Positions 1 through 11,254 of a stretch of DNA of 64,000 nt are shown piece by piece. The position numbers and the translations under genes are program-made. The stretch is from Sanghuangporus weigelae. Lineage: Eukaryota; Basidiomycota; Agaricomycetes; Hymenochaetales; Hymenochaetaceae. A model generated the notes under the pieces. That model was not told the origin of the DNA. It worked only from the letters and a program-made list of their open reading frames with translations, and did no database searches. Position 1 is the first letter of the stretch. The number at the start of each line of letters is the position of its first letter. The stretch covers positions 62,001 to 126,000 of the forward strand of contig CP137329.1 in NCBI GenBank assembly GCA_033182465.1, in the 5' to 3' direction.

Positions 1-121
1 TATATCGAGTTTACATGTGAAAGTTTCCATGAATTTTTTCAATGGTAGGTATGTAAAATTGAGGGAGGAAACGGCAGGTGTTTGGAGTAATGGTGGTGTT
101 TGGAGTAGTGGTGAATTACTG
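1..121 (+). mobile_element. Right end of a MITE-like element (truncated by window edge)
   Basis: The first 121 bases end in the same arrangement as the right end of the intact element at 6646-7303. A TTGAGGGAGGAAA motif (58-70) is followed by two similar units, GTGTTTGGAGTAATGG and GTGTTTGGAGTAGTGGTG, and the end GAATTACTG, which abuts a TA dinucleotide at 122-123. In the 6646-7303 copy the same order is TTGAGGGAGGAAA, GTGTTCAAAGGAACGG, TGTTTAAAGGACCGGT, AAATGACTG, TA. The left end lies outside the window, so the terminal inverted repeat cannot be confirmed here. Assignment rests on the shared layout. Confidence 0.55.
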
Positions 122-415
122 TAGATGTTTTGTATTGATCTGATCTGCGATTGAAAAAATAATATTTTGAGCAAAACGGAAATATGAGCAGGGTGGGCCA
201 GATGTTATGGGGAAAGTGACACATAAAGAATGAGCACTCCCCACATTTAAAGGTGGGTTCCATCTGGAAAGTCGCCTCAAGGTTGCCGTGGCTCGACAAA
301 CCAGATTCAGCTGCCAGTGAACGAGAAGAGATGGAAAATGGACTATCTGATCACGTGCGGTGTCCTAAAAAATTATGGATTGTAACTCTTGCAGCGACCA
401 CAGGCGACGAACAGT

Positions 416-1848
416 ATGGTTGCCCAAGCGCAAGAAGGGATGCACACTCTCCCGGTACTCTTTTCAACGCGCACTCCCTATCTTCTCCCTTCTCAAAAAT
501 TCATGATTCCAGCGTCATGGAAGCGCTACCAATTATCTCAGCTCGTCAACAAAGCTCTTGCTCTATCCAACCCGGTTCCGTTCGACTTCATATTCAAGAA
601 GACTGGCGAGCTCCTCAGAGACTCACTACAAGCATGGTGTCAAGCTACCGGTGTTGGAATGGTCAGTTTGCTTATAACAGGACAAATGTCTGAGCCGTTG
701 AGCTGATATACTGACAGACACCCGGATAACAGGAAGAGACCTTGGAGATTGAATATGTCGAGTCTCTCCTTCCACCGTCGCGTCTCGCTGGAATACCGCA
801 TAACGACTGGGTCTCGGGTGTCTCCCTCGGCATACAAGGCCATTTCGTCTCGACAAGTTACGATGGTCTCGTGCGCGTTTTTGATCAATCGCAGATTCTC
901 GTGCATGCCCTCTCTGGTCACACCGGTCCTGTGACATCGGTCTCTGTGCTTTCTGGCTCGCAAAATAGTGATGAAGTTATCCTAGCCAGCTCATCGCATG
1001 ACACTACAGCCCGTCTCGTTTCTTACAATACCGTAACGAAGACGAGTCAGGCATTGGCGTCTCTCCACCTTCACTCTTCGCCCGTGTCCTCGATTTCGTC
1101 CTCTTCATCTGGCACGCATCTCCTCACTGCTGGCTGGGACAGTCTTATCGGTGTTTGGGACACTCACATTCCACCCTCCGATGAGGTTGATCTTCCCTCG
1201 GTTGACGAAGGCAAGAATCGAAAGCGCAGGCGAATAGCAAACGGCGGCGATGACACAGCTTCACCAAAACGAAAAGCACCTTTATCGGTGCTCAAAAGTC
1301 ATACTTCGCGTGTCGCGGCAGTCCTCTTCTCTTCGACGGATGAGAATCAAGCATATAGCGCGTCGCTCGATTCATCAATACGAAAGTGGGATATCGAAGT
1401 CGGAATCTGTTTACATAGTCAGATAGTCGCAGAAGCTCCATTCATCGCCCTTGCGCATCTTTGTGCGCCAGACATCCTTGCGGCATCATCAACAGATCGA
1501 ACCGTCCGCATATTTGACTCGCGTACATTCATCTCCAAGCCATCCTCGTTGACATCATCGGCGCCAATAATCCTACAACAGGCAAGCACTCCCGCAACAC
1601 TTTCTGCATCACCTACGAACTCGCATCACGTCGCGAGCGGCGGATATGACGGCGTCGTGCGTATATGGGATGTGCGCAGTACGAAAGGAGCCGTAGCTAG
1701 CTTCCGGGCCGGGGAAGGTGCGGAACCCGAGAAGAGAGGAGACGGGAAAGTATTGGGATTGGACTGGAGGAATGGAGTTATGGCCGTTGGTGGTGAGGCC
1801 GGGCTGGATATTTGGCGCGTGCCAGAAAAGGCGGAAGAGGTGTCATAG
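416..1848 (+). CDS. YTM1: Ribosome biogenesis protein YTM1 (WDR12), WD40 repeat protein
   Basis: Two exons, 416-661 and 733-1848, give 453 residues, the usual YTM1 length. The intron (GTCAGT..CAG) restores the reading GVGM-EETLEIEYVESLLPP, typical of the family. The N-terminus is the NLE domain (LPVLFSTRTPYLLPSQKF, then SWKRYQLSQLVNKAL). WD40 repeats follow, with GH..WD-type signatures such as TAGWDSLIGVWDTH and ASGGYDGVVRIWDVR. A basic stretch near residue 240 (KNRKRRR) may be a nuclear localisation signal. YTM1 forms the PeBoW/Nop7 complex with Erb1 and Nop7, is removed by the Rea1 ATPase, and acts in 60S subunit maturation in the nucleolus. The ATG at 416 was chosen; the upstream in-frame extension has no other ATG. 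Confidence 0.95.
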
Positions 1849-2368
1849 CACGTCTGTCTTGGTTAGTCAAAAGTATACGTGAGTTCCGTCTTGCTTTTCT
1901 TATGGCTTTGGATTGATTATAGCTTCCATTCTGTAGTATAATGTTCCTCCTGTTGTTCTATGTAGACCCAATGTAGGCCCATGACGAACAAGAACCGATG
2001 TTTTCTCCGATATTATAGTCTCCTCAGATCAAAACCGCTCGGTTCCTCACTCAACGTCTTCCTTGGAAACTCCAAACAGACACATGTTCCGATTCGCTTT
2101 CAGTTCTTCCCGGGATCGTCTTGGCACGACAAGGATATCCAGCATCTAAATGAATAAACGTGTCACTTGCTATTTCTCTCAGTCGAGAGGAAGGCAACGG
2201 AAAGCGAGGAAATCCCGATGTCAATGCGAGTCCAACTTCTTCATAACATTTCCGTCTCCTTCGTCGGCCCGTTTGGTGCTTGACGAATTCCAGCCGTCTC
2301 GTAGCGGGCCGTCGTCGTAGCATGCATATTGAACGTATATCGAAGTAGAACATGAACAACTTCTGCGA

Positions 2369-2376
2369 TATATAAG
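2369..2376 (+). promoter_or_regulatory. TATA box of the LPMO-like gene
   Basis: TATATAAG lies 76 bases before the ATG at 2452, a usual distance for a fungal TATA element plus a short leader. This is an inference from position and sequence only. Confidence 0.4.
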
Positions 2377-2451
2377 AGTGGACATCCAAATCTGAATGGA
2401 CGATTTCTGGTTCAAGTTACTCGTTCTTGACCCTTTGCCTTGGCTGCTAAG

Positions 2452-3521
2452 ATGTCTTGCCTCGCTCTTGTTTCTCTCCTCCTCACTTTCTTAACCATAT
2501 CCCGAGTCACAGCGCACGGACTCGTCACGACGCCCAAACTGCGTCAGGTACATGCAGCTGCTTCATTTTTCCCTTCTCGTTCACAGCTGACTGGATTTTG
2601 TCTACTATCTGCAGTACGGCTCTGCGGCGCAAGCAGTGTGCGGTGCAGCTGTGTACAAGGTTCTTACCTCCGGTATGAAACTCTTTTTTCTTTTCTTCAT
2701 GGTCTTTCGTTCTTGCAAACTTTATGAGGTAGGTTTTTTCTGGCGATTCTGATTTGCTATGAATTGTAGACTTGTCCGGTCCAATCGAGAACGCTGTCAA
2801 CAAAATCGACGGCGCTTACGACGCGGAAGCTTGTCCTCTGTATTTCTGTCGTGGTGCATCAGTGAGACCCTCCTCTCCCTTGTCCCACCACAAATTTCTG
2901 ATGTTTTTTTATGCTCTCGAGTAGAACGAGGATAATACAGACAATATCCGCGCATATGCCGCTGGCGACTCAGTCAGCTTCCATGTAGACATCATCGCGC
3001 ATCATACAGGGCTCGCTGTACGTACCTGTTGTCCCGGTCTCATTTTTTCACATTCCTTAGTCGTGTCTATATCCGTCATCTTCATCAGAACGTCTCTGTC
3101 GTGAGTTCATTTTCAATTATGATCGCGGTGAAAAATATTTTGGCTAATAAGTTCGTAATCGTAGGTCGATCTAGCTAGCCAAACAGCCATCGGCTCCCCA
3201 CTAATCGACTGGCCCGTCTACGCCAATGATTCCATTGGACCTGCAAATTGGCCTAAGAACGAGAGTAAGACACTTATGACTTCGTTTAATTACTTTAGAT
3301 AAACCAATATACATGTTTGCTTGGTACAGCCGACTTCAGTGTAACGATTCCGGACCTGGAAGGACGTTGTGCAGAAGCCGGAGCATGTGCGATTCAGTGG
3401 TGGTGGTAGTATGTACTTTTCTGTTTTTCACTTTCGTCGCGATTATATTGACTTGCGGATTCATTGTAGTGCATACAGCAATGATCAAACGTACGAGAGT
3501 TGTGTCGACTTCACCCAGTAG
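2452..3521 (+). CDS. Secreted LPMO-like protein (chitin-binding type-4 / LPMO_10-like fold)
   Basis: Eight exons (2452-2547, 2615-2672, 2770-2861, 2925-3017, 3089-3100, 3165-3264, 3330-3408, 3470-3521) join without a stop into 193 residues. Residues 1-21 are a clear signal peptide ending in VTA. The mature chain would start with His22 in HGLVTTPKLRQYG, as in copper enzymes whose N-terminal His forms a histidine brace. A second brace His is likely among H102, H108 and H109 (FHVDIIAHHTG). Cysteine pairs are probable (C43, C73, C78, then GRCAEAGAC). The C-terminus is IQWWWYAYSNDQTYESCVDFTQ-like and lies close to the mature chain's end, with no carbohydrate-binding module. I recall similar Agaricomycete proteins annotated as chitin-binding type-4. 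Catalytic activity is not shown; it could be a copper-binding protein without oxidase activity. Confidence 0.8.
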
Positions 3522-3728
3522 TCAATAGCCTATGAGGAGGACGATTATGACGTAACCTCCATAGATACCTCAGAATAAATCGGTCCTTAGAGATCAAAGA
3601 TGAAATCATATTCAAACTGTTTTTACTTGATACAATAGATATTTGCATAGACTGCTACTTGCTGCGTTGTTCTCTTTTCAACTTAAGGGGAACACCTCAC
3701 AGCCGAAACCTTTTGAACCCGTGCAAGC

Positions 3729-4639
3729 TTAGAGCTTTGCTGCGTCGACGCCCTGGGTGACGGCAGCGTCGTAACGCTTCGCGGCTTCGTCGAAGTTAAT
3801 AACGTGCCAAATCGCCTTGAGATACTAAACATGGATATGCTTATGGTTAGAATACCGACAAAAGACGACTGAGGTGTGAGAACATACGTCGGGCTTGACG
3901 TTGAGGTACTGGAGGTAGAATGCGTGCTCCCAGATATCGACGCCAATAATCGGAAGAAGCGCCAGGAGCGGGTCCTGATTCGCTGTCGTTGCAATCTCGA
4001 GCTTCTTTGTACTCGGGTTAACGCCCTACGATAGCGAGGATGAGTACTCCCCTAACTTCGTAATCGAAAAGATTTAAGTCTGTTGCTTACCAGCCATCCC
4101 CAACCAGACCCCTGGATCGCGAGCGTAGCAGCATTGAACTTATCAATCAGATTCTGGAGACTGCCGAAGTCCTCCTTGATCGCCTTCGCAAAAGCCGTGC
4201 TCTCGTCCAGCTGTCCGCCTCTACCGCCCTTTTCCTTAGCGGGACCAAGGTTCTTCCAGAACAACGAATGGTTGATGTGACCACCTCCGTTGAACTTGAG
4301 CGCGCCCTGGAGGGCGATGCGCTCCTTCGGCGTGGATGCTTTGGCGTATTGCTCCTCCGCTGCGTTGAGCGCGTTGACATATGTCTGGTGGTGTTTTGTG
4401 TGGTGCAGCTTCATGATCTGCTCCGAGATGTAGGGCTCGAGAGCATTGTAGTCGTACGGGAGAGGCGGAAGGGTGTGCTGTTGTTGTTGTTTGTGCCGAA
4501 ATAGATATCATCATCAAATCGGGATCATGGGTCGATGAGGGTGAGTATATGCGCGATGATTTTGCGATAATGGTCAGGAACGTGGATGGACAATGTCAAT
4601 GAGGGTTGACGGAGACGCAATACGAGAACATACCGGCAT
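3729..4639 (-). CDS. Manganese superoxide dismutase (cytosolic type)
   Basis: Four exons on the minus strand (4634-4639, 4091-4477, 3888-4025, 3729-3824) encode 208 residues. Exon 1 codes only for Met-Pro. The protein then reads [15 protein letters not shown], the start of a mature Fe/Mn SOD, so there is no mitochondrial targeting peptide. The metal ligands are visible: His27 in [12 protein letters not shown], His in [10 protein letters not shown], and Asp and His in [13 protein letters not shown]. It converts superoxide to hydrogen peroxide and oxygen. Basidiomycetes commonly have such a presequence-free MnSOD, so a cytosolic location is inferred. An alternative upstream exon supplying a presequence cannot be excluded, but the TATA element just upstream argues for this start. 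Confidence 0.95.
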
Positions 4640-4705
4640 TGTGAAGAGAGACGATGAGAGACAGATGAGAGGAAGGAGCTGAGTCTATCGAATGAATGAC
4701 GACCT

Positions 4706-4712
4706 CTTTATA
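4706..4712 (-). promoter_or_regulatory. TATA box of the MnSOD gene
   Basis: On the minus strand TATAAAG lies about 67 bases before the ATG at 4639. It supports transcription start near the two-codon first exon. Confidence 0.45.
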
Positions 4713-4739
4713 TGCTTTCGTTGTCGTGATATCACATCA

Positions 4740-5670
4740 CGAATCTCACCAGCTGAATAAGCCTCCGTTTCCCCATAACATTCCTCACCACCATCTATTT
4801 GGTCCGTTTTCTCTCTCAAACTTAGATGTCGTCTTGATCATTCATGCCTCCTGTATCATCGTCTTTTTCTAAGGATTTACTGCACTATTTATTATTATTC
4901 TTTAGAATATATATGGCACTCGAGAAACGCCGGCCCTAAATAGGAACTTACACGTGCATCTTGTGGAGACATAGGCAGCCTTGGCAAAGTTGGATGGATG
5001 CTTCTGCTTGTGGGACTCAGCCATACAACAGGTTTTCACATTAATTATGAGGCGTCGGATGGACTCCGTGTGTTTCCAAAGATTGATCAGAAACTAGCCT
5101 ATCCTGCGACATCGTCAAAGATGCTTGCATGCCGAGGACCTACACGCTTTGTCCGGTTATTCCCACAAGGATGTACAGTTTTCGAGGACCCAGAGGGCTA
5201 GCGCTGTTATATACTGCGTCTTAAGCCAAGCCACGTTTATCAGTCGGAATCCGGAGAGGAATTTCTTGAACGATCCTGGAGGTTTGCTCGTGGAAGGTGC
5301 AAAATTGTGAACCTGTGCTCTGATACGATACTGGACCCTTCCTTAGATATCGCTTCACCGCATCATTGCTGAATCAACTATTGAGAACCTCATATCAGTC
5401 TCCCATAGGACTCTGGATGCATACGTCGGAAGGTTATGTGGCTTCCGCCCAAGCGCTGGTCTGCAGTTTTTTGACTCGGTGGCAAGAAGGGGCTGGGTGG
5501 AATAACTCCTTCCGGTTTCTCTGAAATCCGATCCGCAATGGTGTGTTAGCGCCTTCTACTAGTAATTCACTTATTTGTAAACAAATTGTTTCTTCTAGAC
5601 TCTAAGTTGCCCCGAACCCCTTAGGTCTCTTCTGTACACGGAGGTAATACAACGAGGAGTTATTTCCTAC
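4740..5670. other. Gene-free stretch
   Basis: Only short, unrelated open frames occur here and none resembles a known protein or has good splice partners. I see no repeat or RNA gene. Confidence 0.4.
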
Positions 5671-5679
5671 CCAAAGAAA

Positions 5680-6502
5680 ATGGGAAACGTGATAGATCTA
5701 GACTTGGCTCATTTCCTTCAGGCCACAAGAAACGTTTTGGCGAACCTCTCATGCTCCTCAACGCGTTGCATTACTTTCGCAATGATCATGGATTCTCTCG
5801 GAAATTATGTCGCAGTCGACGAATGTATGGAAGAATGTCTCGAATTATTGATTTCGCATTATCTAGCGTATTCGTTCGACGAAAAACACAAATTGTGCGA
5901 TATCTTCGATTTGCCCAATAGTTTCCGCTTCAATTCTCGGACGTCAAAATGAACATTGGATGCAAATGTCGCTCAATGGCGGATACAGAGGACTGGTTCG
6001 AAAATCCGTCAACGACGATGTGTCTCCCGCATAAGTCTATGGGCCTTGGTATCGCATTGGTTATCCGCCTTGCTTGTGGTCTAATCCTGACAGTAGTCGT
6101 GAAAATCGAGTGGCAAGACGTGCGACTAGATCAAATACTATCAAGACTTATATCCATCATGCAAGGTATGGGATTGACTACTGCAAGATGATGCATTACT
6201 AATTTTCCTGGTTATAGAAACTTAAGGCTAAAAGGCGCAAAATTACTCAGAAAAGAATTCTGGATCGTTTGAAACACTTGAATGGAGCCGGGACAGATAT
6301 TCAAAGAGATGGATGGTTTGAAGATGGAATATCACTGCTAGGTGTCGTCGTATCGGACGCTGACGAGCGGAAAGGTCTTCCATTTCCGTATGTCTCACTA
6401 GACATAGATTTCTGTCAGAAATTGGAGGGAAAGGGTCGTCTGTTGGAAACACTGGGGGAATCAGAAGGGCTACGGAGGATGCTGTTGCCCTGGGGGAAGT
6501 AA
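5680..6502 (+). other. Orphan ORF cluster, possible small or decayed gene
   Basis: Three short plus-strand frames follow one another: 5680-5952 (MGNVIDLDLAHFLQ.., 90 residues), 5949-6191 and the open frame ending at 6502 (..GWFEDGISLLGVVVSDADERKG.., acidic/basic with a soluble-protein look). A GT..AG pair (GTATGG at about 6166, TTATAG before 6223) lies between the last two, but joining them puts a TAA in frame in the combinations I tried. I do not recognise the protein. It may be a spliced gene whose exons I did not resolve, or a decayed one. Confidence 0.25.
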
Positions 6503-6645
6503 GCACCGATGAAGCCAAGAGTAAACGTACATCTTGAGAACGATACTAGAATCTATTGGCTTGGTTGTGTTTCCCTGCATTATGAACTTGTTCACGTTAT
6601 ACAGATGAGTGTATGGAAATCGTTTGTTTATTCATTATCTCGGTA

Positions 6646-7303
6646 CAGTCATTTACCGGTCCTTTGAACACCCAATACAGATGCGCTCGCCCAGCTCACC
6701 ACACAGCCAATTTATATATTTAAAGTACATATTCTGATAGCCCTTGACGAGAGCAACATTCTCTATTTTTTTCAAGCTGTAAATTGTACAGGAGAAATTA
6801 TTATCGATGAAAGAAAAAAGATGCAAGAATGTCACAAAAACCGCTCCTTTGAACACCGTGTGACATTAGAGTTTACCGTCACGGCGCTAGTTCTCGGGTA
6901 TGGCAATACAACCGCCGATCTTAGCATGTTCCTCCCATCTGTCACACTTTCTGTTTATTTCCCCTGCATTAATTCGTAGAGTTATTGTTTTCTCTTCAAA
7001 CTTTGCACAGATGTACCCATGACGATACTTTAGTGATATGTGCAGCTATCTTCTATATAAATTGGTCAGAACAAGCTCAAGAGCAATTGTTGCAAATTAG
7101 AATCAACCAAATACAACCAAATTAGCCAGTGCACAATTTCTCTACACTGAACGCAACACTCAAATTTTCTGAAATTTGATATTATCATTGGTACATATTC
7201 TCTGCATCAGTGTGATTTTTTTCGTGACAAGGGAAGAAGAATTGAGGGAGGAAATTCAAGTGTTCAAAGGAACGGTACTGTTTAAAGGACCGGTAAATGA
7301 CTG
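6646..7303. mobile_element. Intact MITE-like element, 25-bp terminal inverted repeats, TA target duplication
   Basis: The left end CAGTCATTTACCGGTCCTTT.. (6646-6670) and the right end (7279-7303) are inverted copies with one mismatch in 25 bases. Both are flanked by TA (6644-6645 and 7304-7305), as expected for a Tc1/mariner-type insertion. A 16-bp core, ACCGNTCCTTTGAACA, also occurs just inside the ends, at 6840-6855 (same orientation as the left end) and 7261-7276 (inverted). Each side therefore has two copies. The 658-bp interior is AT-rich with no transposase frame, so it is non-autonomous. Related copies lie at 1-121 and 47273-48054. Confidence 0.85.
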
Positions 7304-8966
7304 TATAGGTATTATTCTAAAATTTTATTTACGCGTTACTTTGAAATTAAAACGTCACGATTGTCACGTCACGAAAAGACCGACCAACGATTTTTTTCTG
7401 CACGACTTCAGTGTTGCCTTTCGACTTTTACACCATGCATGTTCGCGTGTCCGCCTCTTTCGCTCGGTGAGTGTCCAAAGCTAGGGAAATGGCGGATATG
7501 GACTGCACAGGATGATGCTTTAGTCATTCCCAAACATCAGAGTGCATTCAGCACGATGACCGCTTTCTTTTTGTCATAGTTACACTGATGCGTCCATTGA
7601 ATTCCTATCCATTTTCCTTTCTCTCGCGTCTCGCTAACCTCCTCCTTCTATTCCTTTATAGAATGCGGATATTCTGAAATCGGATGCATTTCGTCTGTGG
7701 CAGAAACGTGAGGTCTCGTGGAGCTAGGTTCGTAATCCTACTCTTTTGCCCTCCCACTTTGGTTCGGCGACGACCTTCTGTTGAAATGATGAACCAAAAC
7801 ATTCAAACTAGAGTTTCTGAGTGGCCCCAAAGAAAGGGACTCGACGATTATTCTTTTTATCTGTCAATCCACTGACCATTTGCCATTCACCCTTTCATCG
7901 ACATGAGTCATGTGACTGATTCTATCTTCAATCTAGTTCATCTGTCCTAAAGCCATCCATGCTATCAGAGCACTGTAGCCTATGGTCATCGGATGTGGGT
8001 TCCTCTTTCTGCCCTTCTCTTTATCTGTTTGTTACTTCTACGATGAACACTTGGAGTTACCGCCCGACGCTCCCTTACGCGGGGTTGTTAGCTTGACGAA
8101 AATCACACGGCTGTATTTAATTACATCTGATTTTCCCTTTATCCCTACTCGTTCGTCCGTTTTGCTCGTCGCTAACTGTCTTCCTGCAGAATCGTGTCTC
8201 AGCGCTTTTGTCTCGTTGATATATATAAGATAGCTGAACGTGAGTCACGTCCGTCCTTTGTTTTTAGACCGCAAACCTGCGCGGGGGTGCAGGGTGTATA
8301 TGATGTTCTTTACACGACGGTCTTCGTACCATTACTGCCGAAAATGCCCGCCACAGCTCAAAGATTCGGGCAACCCTTTCTGATAATCCATTTACATCTC
8401 TGTTTGTGTTTTTGAGGCTTCATGCTTACTTTTGTGTTCAAATGTGCAGGATGGAGCTTTGGCACTTTGGGAGACGGCTCTATAGTTAGTCGACACGGGT
8501 GAGCAACTTGAAAAACTTACAAATTCCCATCCTTGATTTTTTGTAATACCCACTTTCAATCTCTTCACCATTCGATATTTCTACTTTGTTCATACTGCTT
8601 CAATCGGTCATGATGATTCACATCCGTTAAAACTATCAACTAGAAGCTGTTGCTGAGCTTCTGGCCCTGATTGCAAACCGTGTTTCTGAATCACGCTCGT
8701 TTATCAGTTCTCTTTTTGCTGTGTGTTGCGGCTGACTCGTTCTCGATAGTTAGATAGCAACAGTCCGCGATGTCCATCCTCTTGAACGTGCAAATTCTCA
8801 TGTGCAGTTTTATCTACACATGCAACTAAAGCAGATCCCTAAGATGGAGTCACGAGCGGCTCCGATTGAATTGGTACGGCTGCTAGCTTTACATCTTATT
8901 CTATGTTTAGATTACAGCATGAATGTTGGATGAAAGCAATATAACCGAATAATGCCAAACGACTGT
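7304..8966. other. Gene-free AT-rich stretch
   Basis: Short frames only, with low-complexity hydrophobic translations from T-rich sequence. No convincing exon, RNA gene or repeat was found beyond the element ending at 7303. Confidence 0.4.
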
Positions 8967-10492
8967 TTATTGACCTTCAACCGTCCAGGTTGTGCTCGTG
9001 ATTAACTGAGTATCGTCTTCTGCCAGGTTCGCAACTAATGTTCCTACTTCTGGCGTGCCACAATACGAACGGGTTATCGGTTCCTCCAGCAAAATAGGGT
9101 TTTGGATGTTCAGCATGAGACGTGAGACCATCGTTACGGAAATTCTGTCGTGAGGTTGTCAACGATGTGGAAAGGACTTGCACTGGGTCTACCTGAGAGC
9201 CTACCCGCTCGTGAAGGTTGTGCAGACGTCCTTAAGGAATGGCTATAATATCTTCAAAAGCTGTAGAAACCCATAATACAAAGTCACTGACAGGAGCAAG
9301 CTGAAAAGATTAGATAAAAGATATTCAGTGCGACCTCCATGGAATAATTGAAACCAGCATACTATAAGGACGAGCACGTTCGAGAGATTCGCCATGGTCA
9401 TTACACTGCAAATGAGATGATCATCAAATTGCTCGGAAGCGCAAAATCTGGACACACTGACAAGAAAAATATAGAGCCTATTCTCGCACCATGATCAGCC
9501 ACATCAATTTATGAATGTGTTGATGTTTACCGTCACGAATTAGGATTTGGAACAACCGACTTGATCCAAGCTTCCAAATTTGCAGCGCTTTCCTGAGAGT
9601 CAAGAAGAATACAGCAGCATCGTACACCATCAGCACGATCCATGGTGCAGCGATTCCTGCAAAGCCATTATGAAAAAATTGATTGACTAGAGGTTTGTCA
9701 TAGTATGTAAGTGAATACCGACTTCTTCCGCTGGATGCGAGCAATCAGTGTATCATCACGGAGAGAAAACGGTATAGATCGGAAATAAGAAATTAGAGGC
9801 ATACTTTTCGTCGGATAAAGCTGTTTGACATCCGAATCTAGCTGGGACATGGATCGTTTGAGTCTCCTGCCGATTATCGAGGACAGACCACTACATGACA
9901 TTTCCCATCAGCTTAATGGCAACAGGCTTCGGCAGCGAGGACGGACCAGTCCAACTCCAAATCCGCATACAAAGAATCCAGCGAAGAGTCTCCATACCGT
10001 CCGACTTCGTTCGTATAATGCATAAGTACGGCTCGCAGTGACCACTGCAGAAATACACTCGTCATTTATCAAATAGAAGTACCTCAAGTGAAGCATGCCT
10101 TACTTCCTACTATTAGCTGGACGATGACTACCATCACTTGGTCGAGCGTGTATATTGTTGCACAACTTGAAATCAAAAGTGCTTGCCATGAGTCAACCTC
10201 CTTATTATAGAGACTACGGTAATATATACCTCTGTTATTGCGAGTCTCAGCATAATTATTAGTGAATGCGACGAGTAATGTTCATACTCACTGAAGTTGA
10301 CATGCTCCCCAAATTATGTGCAATGATCGTCGCATTCATGACAATCGGAATATATCGATTCAAGAAGAAAAGCGTTGTGACGGCATTTATTTGGTACCAC
10401 GATCTCCGAGGGCCGCGACTTCGCCTCCAGAAAAATCGGACTTCATCATCGAAAGTCACGAAGGAATCATAGTATACCAGGACTGTGGTCAT
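8967..10492 (-). CDS. DUF6533-type multi-pass membrane protein
   Basis: Minus-strand exons spell a typical Agaricomycete family. The N-terminal signature VLVYYDSFVTFDDEVRFFW (about 10430-10490) is followed by FLNRYIPIV, then SWQALLISSCATIYTLDQ (about 10180), VTASRTYALYER (about 10020), a loop near 9500-9750 ending LFQILIRDGK, and a last exon 8967-9144 reading VTMVSRLMLNIQNP and ending at TAA 8967-8969. Several helices are evident. Members are predicted seven-helix membrane proteins of unknown function, often in large families. The N-terminus is unsure: the ATG at 10492 gives a shorter lead than usual, so an upstream first exon may be missing. Exon joins between 9150 and 9900 were not fully resolved and partial decay is possible. 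Confidence 0.65.
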
Positions 10493-10499
10493 TTCTTTC

Positions 10500-11254
10500 A
10501 ATAAGACATGGACCACTGACAAAGTGGTGTTGAGAAGGCCACGGACCGATAGAGGCTAACGATATATAGTTGCCTAGTTGGCTATAGAGGAGTCAGAGAC
10601 ATAGTGACAAGCCAAGTGACTCTGACAAAATACTCGCCTTTGTCGGATTGCATCAGTTATATCCACGTCTACCATTTTCTGCCCGTATGTCAATTTTACT
10701 TGAATGATCCTTATAGACGAAGGTTTGAGGCAGAATTGAAAGATAGACAGGAAAGAAAGAGAGAACGAGAGATTAAGATCACTGTGCTGAGCGCAGCCGT
10801 GCATAAGGATATATATATATATCACTTATAAGAGCAATTAGGTACTCGAAGCGACATTTGGACCCGTAGCGTGAGTATGTACTTCAGCTCCCGCGGAAAT
10901 GCTTTGGCAAGCCATTTGAAGATGAGACCCTGTCATGCTTTCTTCGTGAGCATAGAGTTGAAGGCCTGAGATTACACAGGTGATCCAAAGACTGAAACAT
11001 GTTCACGTCGTGATAGTTTGATCAACCTCGACCACGCAAGCAACAGTTGATTCCCCAGGTAGGATACGAATAATAATAGTATCTGCTTGGTTTCCGGCCC
11101 GGTCCATTATAGTGATCAGCGTACTCCCCCTAACTTGATAAATTTCCCACTGGCGACAAACCAGAAAGAGTATTTTAAATCACAAATATACCTGTAGTAA
11201 ACACATGAATATTGACAACATATGAACAGAAAGCATGCATACCACATAGCTACA
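10500..11254. other. Intergenic, no gene seen
   Basis: Contains a short (AT)n run near 10810-10820 and only spurious frames. It separates the 3' end of the carboxylase gene from the 5' end of the DUF6533 gene, so part may be promoter for the latter. Confidence 0.35.

Noticed and set aside
5985-6006. tRNA B-box-like GGTTCGAAAATCC
   Set aside because: No matching A box, anticodon stem or acceptor stem could be built around it.
7176-7484. 102-codon plus-strand frame in the MITE-like element
   Set aside because: It runs through the right terminal repeat and has no family resemblance; it is a chance frame.
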